This document shows, piece by piece, positions 7,952-16,542 of a stretch of 64,000 nt of DNA. How positions within the stretch are numbered: the stretch's first letter is position 1; each line of letters begins with the position of its first letter. The stretch comes from Paludibacteraceae bacterium (lineage in GTDB: Bacteria > Bacteroidota > Bacteroidia > Bacteroidales > Paludibacteraceae). The notes beneath the pieces are model-generated. The model saw only the letters and a list, made by a program, of their open reading frames with translations, made no database searches and was not told the DNA's origin. The stretch covers positions 16,933-80,932 of the forward strand of contig JAFSKL010000019.1 in assembly GCA_017448985.1 (NCBI GenBank). The letters are read 5' to 3'. A program made the position numbers and the translations under genes.

Positions 7952-9556
7952 TTAGAGTTGCGGGCCGGCAGCAACGAGTGCCTTACCTGCTTCGTTCGAA
8001 GTATATTTGTCGAAGTTCTTGATGAAACGAGCAGCCAGATCTTTGGCCTTTGCTTCCCACTCAGCGGCATCTTTGTACGTGTCGCGCGGGTCGAGGATAG
8101 CAGGATCAACGCCCGGCAGAGCCGTCGGAACTTCGAAGTTGAAGAACGGAATCTTCTTAGTCGGAGCGGTGAGGATATCGCCACCGAGAATAGCATCGAT
8201 GATACCGCGGGTGTCGCGAATCGAGATACGCTTGCCGGTACCATTCCAACCGGTGTTCACGAGATAAGCCTTCGCGCCGGATTTCTCCATGCGTTTTACC
8301 AACTCCTCTGCATATTTGGTCGGGTGCAACTCCAAGAATGCTTGTCCGAAGCAAGCGGAGAAGGTCGGAGTCGGCTCGGTGATACCGCGCTCGGTTCCTG
8401 CCAACTTAGCAGTAAAACCGCTCAGGAAGTAGTACTTGGTCTGCTCCGGCGTCAGGATCGATACAGGAGGCAGCACGCCGAAAGCGTCCGCACTCAGGAA
8501 GATGACGTTCTTGGCAGCCGGCCCTGCACTAATCGGCTTAACAATCTTCTCGATGTGGTTGATCGGGTAGGAAACACGGGTGTTCTCGGTCACGCTCTTG
8601 TCAGCGAAATCGATCTTGCCATTCTCGTCAACCGTCACGTTCTCCAGAAGGGCGTTACGACGGATAGCAGCGTAGATGTCCGGCTCGGACTCTTTGTCGA
8701 GGTTGATAACTTTTGCATAGCAACCGCCTTCGAAGTTGAACACACCTTGGTCGTCCCATCCGTGCTCGTCGTCACCGATGAGCAGACGTTTCGGGTCAGT
8801 ACTCAGAGTGGTTTTACCGGTACCGGAGAGGCCGAAGAAGATAGCGGTGTTCTTGCCTTCCATGTCGGTGTTAGCCGAGCAGTGCATCGAGGCGATACCC
8901 TTCAGCGGCAAGTAGTAGTTCATCATCGAGAACATACCTTTCTTCATCTCGCCGCCATACCAGGTGTTGAGGATAACCTGCTCACGGCTCGTGGTGTTGA
9001 AAGCGACGCAAGTCTCGGAGTTGAGGCCGAGTTCTTTGAAGTTCTCAACTTTTGCCAGCGAAGCATTGTAGATTACGAAATCGGGCTCAAAAGCCTCAAG
9101 TTCAGCCTCGGAAGGTTGGATGAACATGTTCTTCACGAAGTGTGCCTGCCAAGCCACCTCCACGATGAAACGAACGGCCATGCGGGTGTCTTTGTTAGCA
9201 CCGCAGAAAGCGTCCACTACATACAGGTTCTTGTTACAGAGCTCTTTGATAGCCAACTCTTTTACCTTTGCCCAAACTTCCTCGGACATCGGGTGGTTGT
9301 CGTTCTTGTAACCCTCGCTGGTCCACCAAACGGTGTCCTTCGAGTTCTCGTCCATGACGATGTATTTGTCCTTAGGTGAACGGCCGGTGTAGATTCCGGT
9401 CATCACGTTAACAGCGTTGAGTTCGGTGTTCTGGCCCTTGGCAAATCCGGTCAATTCCGGCTTCGTCTCCTCGGCGAACAGGTACTCATAGGACGGATTG
9501 TGAGCAATCACAGTTGCGCCTGTGATGCCGTACTTGGTAAGATCTAATTCTTTCAT
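7952..9556 (-). CDS. pckA: Phosphoenolpyruvate carboxykinase (ATP)
   Basis: 534 residues, normal length. It interconverts oxaloacetate + ATP and PEP + CO2 + ADP; in anaerobic Bacteroidales it is used largely in the PEP-carboxylating direction toward succinate. The kinase-specific P-loop GLSGTGKT is at about residue 245, followed by [11 protein letters not shown] (metal-binding aspartates) and, earlier, the substrate/metal region [11 protein letters not shown]-terminal TGRSPKDK is also typical. Convergent with the uronate genes and divergent from the tsaC-like gene, with its own promoter. Confidence 0.97.
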   Translation of the reverse strand: MKELDLTKYGITGATVIAHNPSYEYLFAEETKPELTGFAKGQNTELNAVNVMTGIYTGRSPKDKYIVMDENSKDTVWWTSEGYKNDNHPMSEEVWAKVKELAIKELCNKNLYVVDAFCGANKDTRMAVRFIVEVAWQAHFVKNMFIQPSEAELEAFEPDFVIYNASLAKVENFKELGLNSETCVAFNTTSREQVILNTWYGGEMKKGMFSMMNYYLPLKGIASMHCSANTDMEGKNTAIFFGLSGTGKTTLSTDPKRLLIGDDEHGWDDQGVFNFEGGCYAKVINLDKESEPDIYAAIRRNALLENVTVDENGKIDFADKSVTENTRVSYPINHIEKIVKPISAGPAAKNVIFLSADAFGVLPPVSILTPEQTKYYFLSGFTAKLAGTERGITEPTPTFSACFGQAFLELHPTKYAEELVKRMEKSGAKAYLVNTGWNGTGKRISIRDTRGIIDAILGGDILTAPTKKIPFFNFEVPTALPGVDPAILDPRDTYKDAAEWEAKAKDLAARFIKNFDKYTSNEAGKALVAAGPQL

Positions 9557-9606
9557 TTTGATATATAGTTTTGATTGTTTGTAATTCGTGCATACTTAAG
9601 CGGCTA

Positions 9607-9637
9607 CAAAATTACTACATTTTTTGCAAATGTGCAA
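9607..9637 (-). promoter_or_regulatory. pckA promoter, Bacteroidota type
   Basis: On the minus strand TTG (9635-9637), 20 bases, then TAATTTTG (9607-9614), matching the TTG / TAnnTTTG consensus. It sits 51 bases before the pckA ATG. Confidence 0.75.
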
Positions 9638-9684
9638 GAGAGAAGTGATTTTTTTAAGAATTTTTCTTAAAAATGGTAGTTTTG

Positions 9685-9716
9685 TTTGTCAAATTCGATT
9701 ATTTATTGTAATTTTG
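9685..9716 (+). promoter_or_regulatory. Promoter of the tsaC-like gene run, Bacteroidota type
   Basis: TTTG (9685-9688), 20 bases, then TAATTTTG (9709-9716), 27 bases before the ATG. It probably drives the closely spaced genes up to 13325. Confidence 0.75.
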
Positions 9717-9743
9717 CAGCCGTAAATTGGGAAATATGCGTGT

Positions 9744-10340
9744 ATGGATGTGCTGCGGTATGATAAGAAGGATTTGGCGGAGGCGCTGCGCGTGTTGCGT
9801 AGCGGTGGTGTTATCGTCTATCCGACGGACACCGTTTGGGGCATAGGATGCGATGCTACGAACGAGGAAGCGGTACAGCGTATCTACACGCTCAAACGCA
9901 GAGCCGACAGCAAGTCGATGCTGGTTCTGATCGACAGTCCCGCCAAACTGCCGTACTATGTCGGCGAGGTGCCGGATACCGCCTGGACATTGTTAGACGC
10001 AACGAATGATGACGAGACCTCGAAACCGCTGACGATCATCTATCCCCACGCCCGCAATCTCGCGCCGAACCTTATCGCCGAGGATGGTTCGGTGGGAATA
10101 CGCATCACGAACGAGCCGTTCAGCAAGGCGCTCTGCGCGCAGTTACGCCATCCGCTCGTATCCACCAGTGCGAACATTAGCGGGCAACCGGCTGCACGCT
10201 GTTTCAGCGAGATAGCGCAAGAGATACTCGACGGCGCCGATTATGTATGCCGGTTCAGGAGAGATGATGACTCGGAACACGAACCGAGTTCGATAATAAA
10301 AGTGAATGCCGATAATACATTCAGTATTATCCGAAGTTAG
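9744..10340 (+). CDS. Threonylcarbamoyl-AMP synthase family protein (TsaC/Sua5/YciO)
   Basis: 198 residues, a single YrdC-type domain without the extra Sua5 C-terminal domain. Enzymes of this family make threonylcarbamoyl-AMP from threonine, bicarbonate and ATP for the t6A base in tRNAs reading ANN codons. Visible motifs are GGVIVYPTDTVWGIGCDA, the lysine/arginine-rich loop KRRADSKSM, and STSANISG near residue 140. YciO paralogues share these motifs, so the exact role depends on whether another copy exists in the genome. First gene after a good promoter. Confidence 0.85.
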   Translation: MDVLRYDKKDLAEALRVLRSGGVIVYPTDTVWGIGCDATNEEAVQRIYTLKRRADSKSMLVLIDSPAKLPYYVGEVPDTAWTLLDATNDDETSKPLTIIYPHARNLAPNLIAEDGSVGIRITNEPFSKALCAQLRHPLVSTSANISGQPAARCFSEIAQEILDGADYVCRFRRDDDSEHEPSSIIKVNADNTFSIIRS

Positions 10341-10350
10341 AAGTGCGATT

Positions 10351-11622
10351 ATGACCCTACGGAGAAAGCAACAGTTGTTATACGTCATGGCAGACCTCAT
10401 CAGCAGTGAGTTGGTGTGGCTGTGTTTCCTCATCTTCCGCTGGGTGGTGTACGACGGCCGTGTAGAGTTTCTCGAGGACGTGCTTATTCCGGCCTTCGAT
10501 TTCCGTCTGCCCTTGCTCGTTTATCCCTTGGTTTGTTTGGGCGTTTACTACCTGTCGGGTTATTATCTGCGGCCCTTCCAGAAACCTCTCTGGCGCGAGT
10601 TCATGCGGACATTCACTTCGGCTGCCGTCATCTCGTTGCTGTTCTTTTTCATCATCATCATCGATGACCCGACGGAGAACTACCGGCGTTACCTGGTATC
10701 CTTAAGCGTGCTCTTCGGCTTGCAGTTCACGCTCAGCTATATTCCTCGTCTCACAATCACGCTGCTATCCCGTCGTCGCGGTATCCAGCGCTCAAAGACC
10801 GTGCATTCGAAAGAGGAGGCCGAACACTTGAAAGCAGGTGAGCAGGACGAGGTAATCCTAGACCTTCCCCCTCATTATACCGATAGAGACTTGTACGAAC
10901 TCATTGCCTGCCTGTATCCGCTGTCGTGCGAAATCAGCATGGTACCACGGGTGTACGACATGCTTACCGGTGCAGCGCGTATCGGACATCTGGATCGGCC
11001 GTCGCTCATCCGTATCACCGAGCAGAACATGTCCGATTCGGAACTATGCATCAAGCGGGCTTTCGACATCGTGACATCCTTCATCAGCATGGTTCTTCTC
11101 TCGCCGTTGATGGCCGTCATCGCCTTGCAAGTCAAGGCTTCGTCCAAAGGTTCGGTCATCTATAGCCAGGAGCGTGTCGGCCTGTACGGCATACCCTTCC
11201 GCATCTATAAATTCCGCACGATGATAGACAATGCCGAAGCAGACGGTGTGCCGCAACTGACGCTGGACGACGATCCGCGTATCACGCCCATTGGTCATTG
11301 GCTGCGCAAATACCGCTTGGACGAGCTGCCGCAGCTATGGAACATCCTTCGCGGCGACATGTCGATTGTCGGTCCGCGTCCGGAACGGCCCTATTTCGTG
11401 CAGCAGATCATGAAAGATGCCCCATACTACTGCCTGCTTTACAAAGTGCGTCCGGGCTTGACCAGTTGGGGACCGATTCGCGTGGGCTACACCGATACGA
11501 TGGAGAAGATGATTGAGCGCCTCAACGCTGACGTCGTTTATGTGGAGAACATGTCGCTGCTGCTCGATATGAAGATCCTGTTCTATACCATCGGCGTCAT
11601 ATTGAGCGGAAAAGGAAAATAG
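10351..11622 (+). CDS. Polyprenyl-phosphate sugar-1-phosphate transferase
   Basis: 423 residues from the ATG at 10351; an upstream in-frame ATG at 10306 would overlap the preceding gene by 35 bases and adds no conserved sequence. Four or five hydrophobic segments lie in residues 10-150, then a soluble region, then a bacterial sugar transferase domain from about residue 225 (KRAFDIVTS, a membrane hairpin, KFRTM, DELPQLWNIL, MSIVGPRPE). Such enzymes start exopolysaccharide or capsule units on undecaprenyl phosphate at the inner membrane (WcaJ/WbaP type). No other capsule genes are adjacent apart from the radical SAM gene. Confidence 0.88.
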   Translation: MTLRRKQQLLYVMADLISSELVWLCFLIFRWVVYDGRVEFLEDVLIPAFDFRLPLLVYPLVCLGVYYLSGYYLRPFQKPLWREFMRTFTSAAVISLLFFFIIIIDDPTENYRRYLVSLSVLFGLQFTLSYIPRLTITLLSRRRGIQRSKTVHSKEEAEHLKAGEQDEVILDLPPHYTDRDLYELIACLYPLSCEISMVPRVYDMLTGAARIGHLDRPSLIRITEQNMSDSELCIKRAFDIVTSFISMVLLSPLMAVIALQVKASSKGSVIYSQERVGLYGIPFRIYKFRTMIDNAEADGVPQLTLDDDPRITPIGHWLRKYRLDELPQLWNILRGDMSIVGPRPERPYFVQQIMKDAPYYCLLYKVRPGLTSWGPIRVGYTDTMEKMIERLNADVVYVENMSLLLDMKILFYTIGVILSGKGK

Positions 11623-11624
11623 GA

Positions 11625-12668
11625 TTGAAGACTGATATTTATCACATATTACGGCGATTTGCGCATTTGGGCGGTAGCCGGATGAAGATGGCGGCACTAT
11701 GGTTACTGCACGTCACGCGAAGACGCTATGTAGGCGTGTTTATCGACTCGGTACTGGCGTGCAACTACCGCTGCCGCATGTGCTATTTCAGCAGCGAGGC
11801 GGAGCGGAAGAAACGTCACGGCAGACTGAGCAAGGAACAGATAGCACATATAGCCGATTCCGTTTTTCACCGGACGCTCAAACTGCAAATCGGCTGCGGA
11901 GCCGAACCGACGATGGACATAGAGGGAGCGCTGGAGTTAGTGCGGCAAGGCAAAGCGCACGGCATACCGTACATAGCCATGACGAGCAACGGCGCAAGGC
12001 TGAGCTACGAGCAAATGAACGAGTTGGTGGAAGCAGGGTTGAACGAGTTGACCATTTCGCTGCATGGTATCCGTCGGGAGACATATGAGAACATGATGGG
12101 TCCTACTGCTAACTATGATGCCTTCCTCGAGTTGCTGCAATCCGTCAAGCGCATCAAAGCACATCAACCGGGTTTCAACGTTCGCGTCAACTATACGATG
12201 AATGCCGACAACGTGGATGAGTTAGCGGACTTTGACATTCTCTTTGCGGACGTGCCGATCGATCAGCTGCAACTGAGACCTGTACGCCAAATAGGAGAAT
12301 CGGATTACACCAATTTCGACCTGACGCATGTGTCCGAATGCTTGGAAACGGTCATTCGACCCTTAGCGGAACGATGCCAAAAGAAAGGTATCACGGTGCT
12401 CTTCCCCGAGCAGAGCCACATAGAGCGGTTCGAAGGCAAAGAGACCACTGACCCGCGCGAGAACCTCATTCCGCTGTTCACGTATATCAACGTCACGCCG
12501 ATGAGTTACGAACGGCACGACATACGGTTTGAGAGCGAACGATATGAAGACTACAGCCGCAGAATGCATATAGGACGACAACTGTTCCGCAGTATTTGGG
12601 CCTCGCAGGCATCCTGCGCACAAATAGAAACGACACTGACCAATTCACTCAATTATGACATACGATGA
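11625..12668 (+). CDS. Radical SAM protein
   Basis: 347 residues using a TTG start 3 bases after the preceding stop (next in-frame ATG at 11682). The CNYRCRMC motif (CxxxCxxC, residues about 47-54) binds the 4Fe-4S cluster that cleaves S-adenosylmethionine; SNGARLS and LTISLHG fit the partial TIM barrel. A C-terminal SPASM-type cysteine cluster is absent, only one cysteine (QASCAQ) remains near the end, so auxiliary clusters are unlikely. Coupled with the sugar transferase, it may modify a sugar or lipid carrier, but the substrate is unknown. Confidence 0.75.
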   Translation: MKTDIYHILRRFAHLGGSRMKMAALWLLHVTRRRYVGVFIDSVLACNYRCRMCYFSSEAERKKRHGRLSKEQIAHIADSVFHRTLKLQIGCGAEPTMDIEGALELVRQGKAHGIPYIAMTSNGARLSYEQMNELVEAGLNELTISLHGIRRETYENMMGPTANYDAFLELLQSVKRIKAHQPGFNVRVNYTMNADNVDELADFDILFADVPIDQLQLRPVRQIGESDYTNFDLTHVSECLETVIRPLAERCQKKGITVLFPEQSHIERFEGKETTDPRENLIPLFTYINVTPMSYERHDIRFESERYEDYSRRMHIGRQLFRSIWASQASCAQIETTLTNSLNYDIR

Positions 12669-12807
12669 AGCCATCCAACGCGCTGAGAACATCATCGCGC
12701 ATCTGGAACAAGCTGAAGCCATCAGCATGGACGAATACAAGCGGCAAGCCAAAGAAGCAACCGAATTGCTGCAGTTTTGTAAAACCCAAATAGAAAACAT
12801 GATATGA
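12655..12807 (+). CDS. xseB: Exodeoxyribonuclease VII small subunit
   Basis: 50 residues (MTYDEAIQRAENIIAHLEQA at the start, then a second helix ending in KTQIENMI). The pattern of an N-terminal YDEA-like segment, I..LE helix and SMDEY..QAKEATELL helix matches XseB, the small helical subunit that binds the long coiled coil of XseA in the nuclease that degrades single-stranded DNA. It overlaps the radical SAM gene by 14 bases and the next gene by 4 (ATGA), indicating translational coupling. xseA is not in the window. Confidence 0.8.
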   Translation: MTYDEAIQRAENIIAHLEQAEAISMDEYKRQAKEATELLQFCKTQIENMI

Positions 12808-13325
12808 GTACTGCTACCGATAACTCCACTCTAAGGACCATGTACCGCCGCTGGGCATACATGGCGATTGCTATTCTGGCCTCGTGCCTGCTTTTCCTCA
12901 AACCCGTGTTCAAGTTCAACGATGACAAGGGTATCATCTACGTGCGTAGTTTCAATATGGACCAAACGCATTTCTGGGTAACGCAAACCGAACTGGACAC
13001 CGGTATCGAACACATAACCGCCGTCATGTCTGTCAAATGGCTCTACCGCATCAACAAAGCCATGCTTTGGGGCAGTATTATCTGCCTGCTTTGCTTCTGG
13101 AGCAACCGATGGCGTTTCTGGATTGCGCTCATAACAGCCTGTATAGCAGGAGCTTACTATGTCTTCATGGCCTTTTACGCGATGAAAATATCCGAAGACC
13201 ACTATGCCACTTTATACCCGACCATAACTGCCTTTTTGCCCGCTATCGTGCTACAGATGATGATACTCGTCCAGCAAAACGTCCGACGCGAAGGCATGTA
13301 TCGGGACGAAGAAGTGCAGGAATAA
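12804..13325 (+). CDS. Four-helix membrane protein, DUF4293-like
   Basis: 173 residues with four hydrophobic segments (about 18-36, 82-100, 103-123, 137-155) and a non-membrane loop between the first two. Size and topology fit the Bacteroidota family DUF4293, of unknown function. The start codon overlaps the xseB stop. A basic and acidic tail (VRREGMYRDEEVQE) ends the protein. Confidence 0.65.
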   Translation: MSTATDNSTLRTMYRRWAYMAIAILASCLLFLKPVFKFNDDKGIIYVRSFNMDQTHFWVTQTELDTGIEHITAVMSVKWLYRINKAMLWGSIICLLCFWSNRWRFWIALITACIAGAYYVFMAFYAMKISEDHYATLYPTITAFLPAIVLQMMILVQQNVRREGMYRDEEVQE

Positions 13326-13335
13326 ACAATTATTA

Positions 13336-13411
13336 ACCATTCGGGGTGCTTTTCGCTTGCGAGGCTGAGATCATACCCGTAGAACTTGAGCAGGTAATGC
13401 TGCTAAAGAAA
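13336..13411 (+). ncRNA. TPP riboswitch (THI element)
   Basis: The conserved parts occur in order and spacing: GGGGTGC (13343-13349), CTGAGA (13365-13370), ACCCGT (13375-13380), GAACTTGA (13382-13389) and GCAGGTAATGCTGC. These are the pyrimidine- and pyrophosphate-sensing regions of the thiamin pyrophosphate aptamer. The aptamer ends at the receptor ATG. CATT (13338-13341) can pair with AATG (13411-13414), so the closing stem may include the start codon and block translation when TPP is bound. Confidence 0.92.
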
Positions 13412-15703
13412 ATGAACAAACATTTCCATTTTTCCATTCGCCATTTGGCCGTTTATTGTGCCATTGGTTCATTTATTGCGCCGGTTGGGGCGCAAAGTTC
13501 TGACACTATTCTGATTCAGGGACGGGACATTCCCGAAGTAGCCGTCATTGCACGCGTGGAGCAACCGTCCGACACGCACAAGCAACTGAACAAGGAGGAC
13601 CTGAATCGCGACAACACGGGGCAGAATCTTCCCTATTTGCTATCCGTTACGCCTTCGCTCATCGCCACCAGCGATGACGGTTTGGGCATCGGTTACACCT
13701 ATTTTCGTGTGCGCGGCACAGACCATACGCGCATCAACATGACCGTCAATGATGTGCCGTTGAACGATGCAGAGAGCCAGACCGTGTTCTGGGTGAACAT
13801 GACGGATATGGCCTCGAGCCTCAGCAGCATCAACGTGCAACGCGGTGTAGGTACGAGTACCAACGGCTCGTCCTCGTTCGGAGCGTCGGTCAACATGAGC
13901 ACGCTGCCTTCGCAACAAATGCTCAACGACAGTGCCCGTGCACATGTCACCATCGGTTTCAACGGCGGTATGTACCGCACTTTTCGCGAGATGGTCAGTG
14001 CACAAGTTCAACTGCCGCGTAACTGGTGTGTGGAAGCACGGCTGAGTAAGGTGAACTCTGACGGATACCTGTATCGCGCCGCCTCGGACCTATTCTCTTA
14101 CCATATGGCGGTGGGCTATTACGGCAAGAACACCAACGTCACGCTTTCCGCTTTCGGCGGGACGGAGAAGACCTACATGGCCTGGGATGGTGTGTCGGCA
14201 ACCGACCTGCTGACCGACCGGCGCTATAACCCTGCCGGCGAGTATATAGACAAAAACGGCGACATAGCCTATTATCCGAATCAGAACGACAACTACCGCC
14301 AGCAGCATTTTCAGCTCAACCTCAAGCAGCGTCTGGCACCCAAATGGAGCCTCAACGCCACGCTTCACTATACGCATGGCGGCGGATACTACGAGCAGAT
14401 GAAAGCAGACAAGAAATACAGTGCGTTTGGACTGCCTAACTTCCAACCGGATGAGACAACTACCGTCAAACGCTCCAATTTCATTCGCTACAAGAACCTC
14501 GACAACCATTATTACGGCGGCGTTTTCAGCGTCAACTATCGTTCCGAACCGACAGATGTGACCATTGGAGGAGCAGGAAGTCATTATCTGGGCGAACACT
14601 GGGGTCTTGTGACGGACGACCTCTATCGGACGGTTACAGCGCATGAGTTCTACCGTAGTCATGGCACGAAAGCGGAGGGAAACATCTATGCCAAGGCCAA
14701 TTGGCGCATCATTAACAAGGCAAAACGGCGCCTGACGCTATACGGCGACCTGCAGTATAGGTATGTCTATTATCACTTGGACGGCATCAACGACGAGGAC
14801 TTGCAGGAACTGGTAGCCACACGGCATTACCATTTCTTCAACCCGAAGGCCGGTCTAACCTATGAAGACCACGGGCATCAGGCCTATTTCAACTTCGCCA
14901 TTGCTAACCGTGAGCCAAGCCGTAAGAACTTCACCGAAGCCGGCGAACATGACATTCCTCTGCCGGAACGGTTGTACGATTATGAATTAGGCTACACCTA
15001 CGCGGGCACGCGCTGGCACGTGGGCGCGAACCTATATTATATGGATTATAAGAACCAGCTGGTGTTGACCGGCAAGTACTCCGACACGGGCGCGTACCTC
15101 ACGCGCAATGTGGATAAGAGTTATCGAATGGGAATTGAACTGACAGGATTGTGGCAACCCGCCGAGTGGTTCCAATGGGCGGCTAACCTGACGCTGTCCC
15201 GCAACAAGATACCGAACTACACTGACTGGGTTTCTATCTATGATGCCGACTGGAATGAACTGCGGCAAGACGAAATCCACTTCGGCAATGTGACTATCGC
15301 TTTCTCGCCGACGGTTATCTTTAGCAATGTGTTCACCTTCGATTATGCCGGTTTCCGCGCGGACATACAGACAATTGCGGTTAGCAAGCAGTATCTCGAC
15401 AACACGATGTCGGAAGAGGCGATTCTCAAGCCCTACACTGTCACCAACCTCACGCTGCATTACACATTGCCTATCCAACAGCGACAGCGGTCTAACAGCG
15501 ACAGCGGTCTCACAGTGCAACGGTCTCGCTTCCTACCCAAAATAACCCTCATGGCACAAGCGAACAACCTCTTCAATACCGCGTATGAGTCCAACGGAGG
15601 CAACTGGATGTGCCAATTCGAAGACGGCAGTCGTTACTACAGTCCTTGGTTCTATGCCCAAGCTGGCATCAATATCCACGCCGGCTTTGTCGTCGCGTGG
15701 TAG
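13412..15703 (+). CDS. TonB-dependent outer-membrane receptor, probably for thiamin
   Basis: 763 residues. The ATG at 13412 is chosen because it directly follows the riboswitch and begins a signal peptide; upstream in-frame codons are aptamer sequence. The plug domain is at about residues 45-170 (FRVRGTDHTRINMTVNDVPL; VQRGVGTSTNGSSSFGASVN), followed by a 22-strand-type barrel ending in a terminal aromatic residue (FVVAW). The riboswitch makes thiamin, its phosphates or a precursor the likely cargo. No inner-membrane thiamin carrier (PnuT type) follows. The signal peptide is encoded by 7-base-periodic DNA, and a 17-bp tandem duplication lies in a late loop. Confidence 0.88.
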   Translation: MNKHFHFSIRHLAVYCAIGSFIAPVGAQSSDTILIQGRDIPEVAVIARVEQPSDTHKQLNKEDLNRDNTGQNLPYLLSVTPSLIATSDDGLGIGYTYFRVRGTDHTRINMTVNDVPLNDAESQTVFWVNMTDMASSLSSINVQRGVGTSTNGSSSFGASVNMSTLPSQQMLNDSARAHVTIGFNGGMYRTFREMVSAQVQLPRNWCVEARLSKVNSDGYLYRAASDLFSYHMAVGYYGKNTNVTLSAFGGTEKTYMAWDGVSATDLLTDRRYNPAGEYIDKNGDIAYYPNQNDNYRQQHFQLNLKQRLAPKWSLNATLHYTHGGGYYEQMKADKKYSAFGLPNFQPDETTTVKRSNFIRYKNLDNHYYGGVFSVNYRSEPTDVTIGGAGSHYLGEHWGLVTDDLYRTVTAHEFYRSHGTKAEGNIYAKANWRIINKAKRRLTLYGDLQYRYVYYHLDGINDEDLQELVATRHYHFFNPKAGLTYEDHGHQAYFNFAIANREPSRKNFTEAGEHDIPLPERLYDYELGYTYAGTRWHVGANLYYMDYKNQLVLTGKYSDTGAYLTRNVDKSYRMGIELTGLWQPAEWFQWAANLTLSRNKIPNYTDWVSIYDADWNELRQDEIHFGNVTIAFSPTVIFSNVFTFDYAGFRADIQTIAVSKQYLDNTMSEEAILKPYTVTNLTLHYTLPIQQRQRSNSDSGLTVQRSRFLPKITLMAQANNLFNTAYESNGGNWMCQFEDGSRYYSPWFYAQAGINIHAGFVVAW
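13421..13480. repeat. 7-bp-periodic DNA encoding the receptor signal peptide
   Basis: Variants of CATTTCC/CCATTTG recur every 7 bases for about 60 bases within the signal-peptide coding region. The same periodicity and similar units occur at 62289-62351 in non-coding DNA. Confidence 0.55.
15477..15510. repeat. 17-bp tandem duplication in the receptor gene
   Basis: AACAGCGACAGCGGTCT occurs twice in tandem, with a degraded third unit to 15526. 17 is not a multiple of 3, so the two copies are read in different frames (QRQRSNS / DSGLTVQ), giving a hydrophilic insert before the last barrel strands. Confidence 0.7.
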
Positions 15704-15726
15704 ATTCGTCTCTCTTAATAGAAGTA

Positions 15727-15755
15727 AAAACCATGCGTTATTTGCGCATGGTTTT
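15727..15755. terminator. Bidirectional terminator between the receptor and the 262-residue gene
   Basis: AAAACCATGCG pairs perfectly with CGCATGGTTTT around a 7-base loop, with A-rich and T-rich flanks. It lies 24 bases after the receptor stop and overlaps the last codons of the minus-strand gene that ends at 15738. Confidence 0.8.
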
Positions 15756-16526
15756 ACGTTTCAGCAGCATTTTCGTGCTGACATATGCCATCACCAAAAG
15801 TAGCATCCATGTCCACGGTGCATCGCCTATGGGCACACCAGGATCTTGTTGATCACCTACAGGAACCCATGCGCCATCTCTATAAACGTATGTTATTCCG
15901 TCCACAATTTTAGTCGATCCATTAGGAATAGTAAGCGACCATCCTTCTCCATCCCAGGTCCACTCTCCTTCGCCATCCACAGCTGTTTCACCTTCCCATG
16001 TTCCATCATAGCCTGGAATGCGCCTAAAACCTCCGCCACGAGACATGGAAGATTGTGCTCCATAAGCCGGTGTAGCCAAAGCTAGTGTCGGCATAGACAC
16101 CGAACCGCCGCTATATTGGATGCCTTTAGAAGAAGTACCTCCATAAGACGAACTGCCGCTCATGGAGCCGCCTCCGCCGGAACCGATTAAATGCACCGAA
16201 GCCGAAGACGTGGTGTACATTTTGAAGCCGGAACCCGAAGCGGAAGACTTCGGCATCGATGCATGACCATTATACGCATAACTGCGTATCGCGCCGCCGC
16301 TCAGCATCGGAGCACTACTCTGCATAGGTACGGCCAAGGCTTGCGGATGAACCGTGGATACCGTGCCATAATTGGCAGATGCAGGAGATAGATGTACACT
16401 GTGCCCTAAGTCCGTTCGCTGCTCATAGGCACTAAAGAATGCAATGCCAAAGATAGCAGTGAACACAAAGGACACAAACACTATTACTCCTTTGCGTGGA
16501 GGTCTTGTATAGTTATAATTATTCAT
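15738..16526 (-). CDS. Ser/Gly-rich envelope protein with hydrophobic C-terminal tail
   Basis: 262 residues, family not recognised. Residues about 13-33 form a membrane segment after a basic start. The middle (about 40-165) is a low-complexity Ser/Gly/Ala region without cysteine. A Trp/Glu-rich part (GTWEGETAVDGEGEWTWDG) precedes a tripartite tail: PIGDAPW, a hydrophobic stretch, then basic KRKTMRK. This layout resembles sorting tails recognised by membrane transpeptidases, or it may simply be a second membrane helix. It starts 16 bases after the stop of the 3704-residue protein and is probably made together with it. Confidence 0.5.
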   Translation of the reverse strand: MNNYNYTRPPRKGVIVFVSFVFTAIFGIAFFSAYEQRTDLGHSVHLSPASANYGTVSTVHPQALAVPMQSSAPMLSGGAIRSYAYNGHASMPKSSASGSGFKMYTTSSASVHLIGSGGGGSMSGSSSYGGTSSKGIQYSGGSVSMPTLALATPAYGAQSSMSRGGGFRRIPGYDGTWEGETAVDGEGEWTWDGEGWSLTIPNGSTKIVDGITYVYRDGAWVPVGDQQDPGVPIGDAPWTWMLLLVMAYVSTKMLLKRKTMRK

Positions 16527-16542
16527 TTCTCACCATCCTTCC

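Noticed and set aside
7958-9379. Long plus-strand open frame (473 codons) opposite pckA
   Set aside because: It mirrors the pckA coding sequence, has no recognisable domain and no start signals. Codon bias of a conserved gene explains the open antisense frame.
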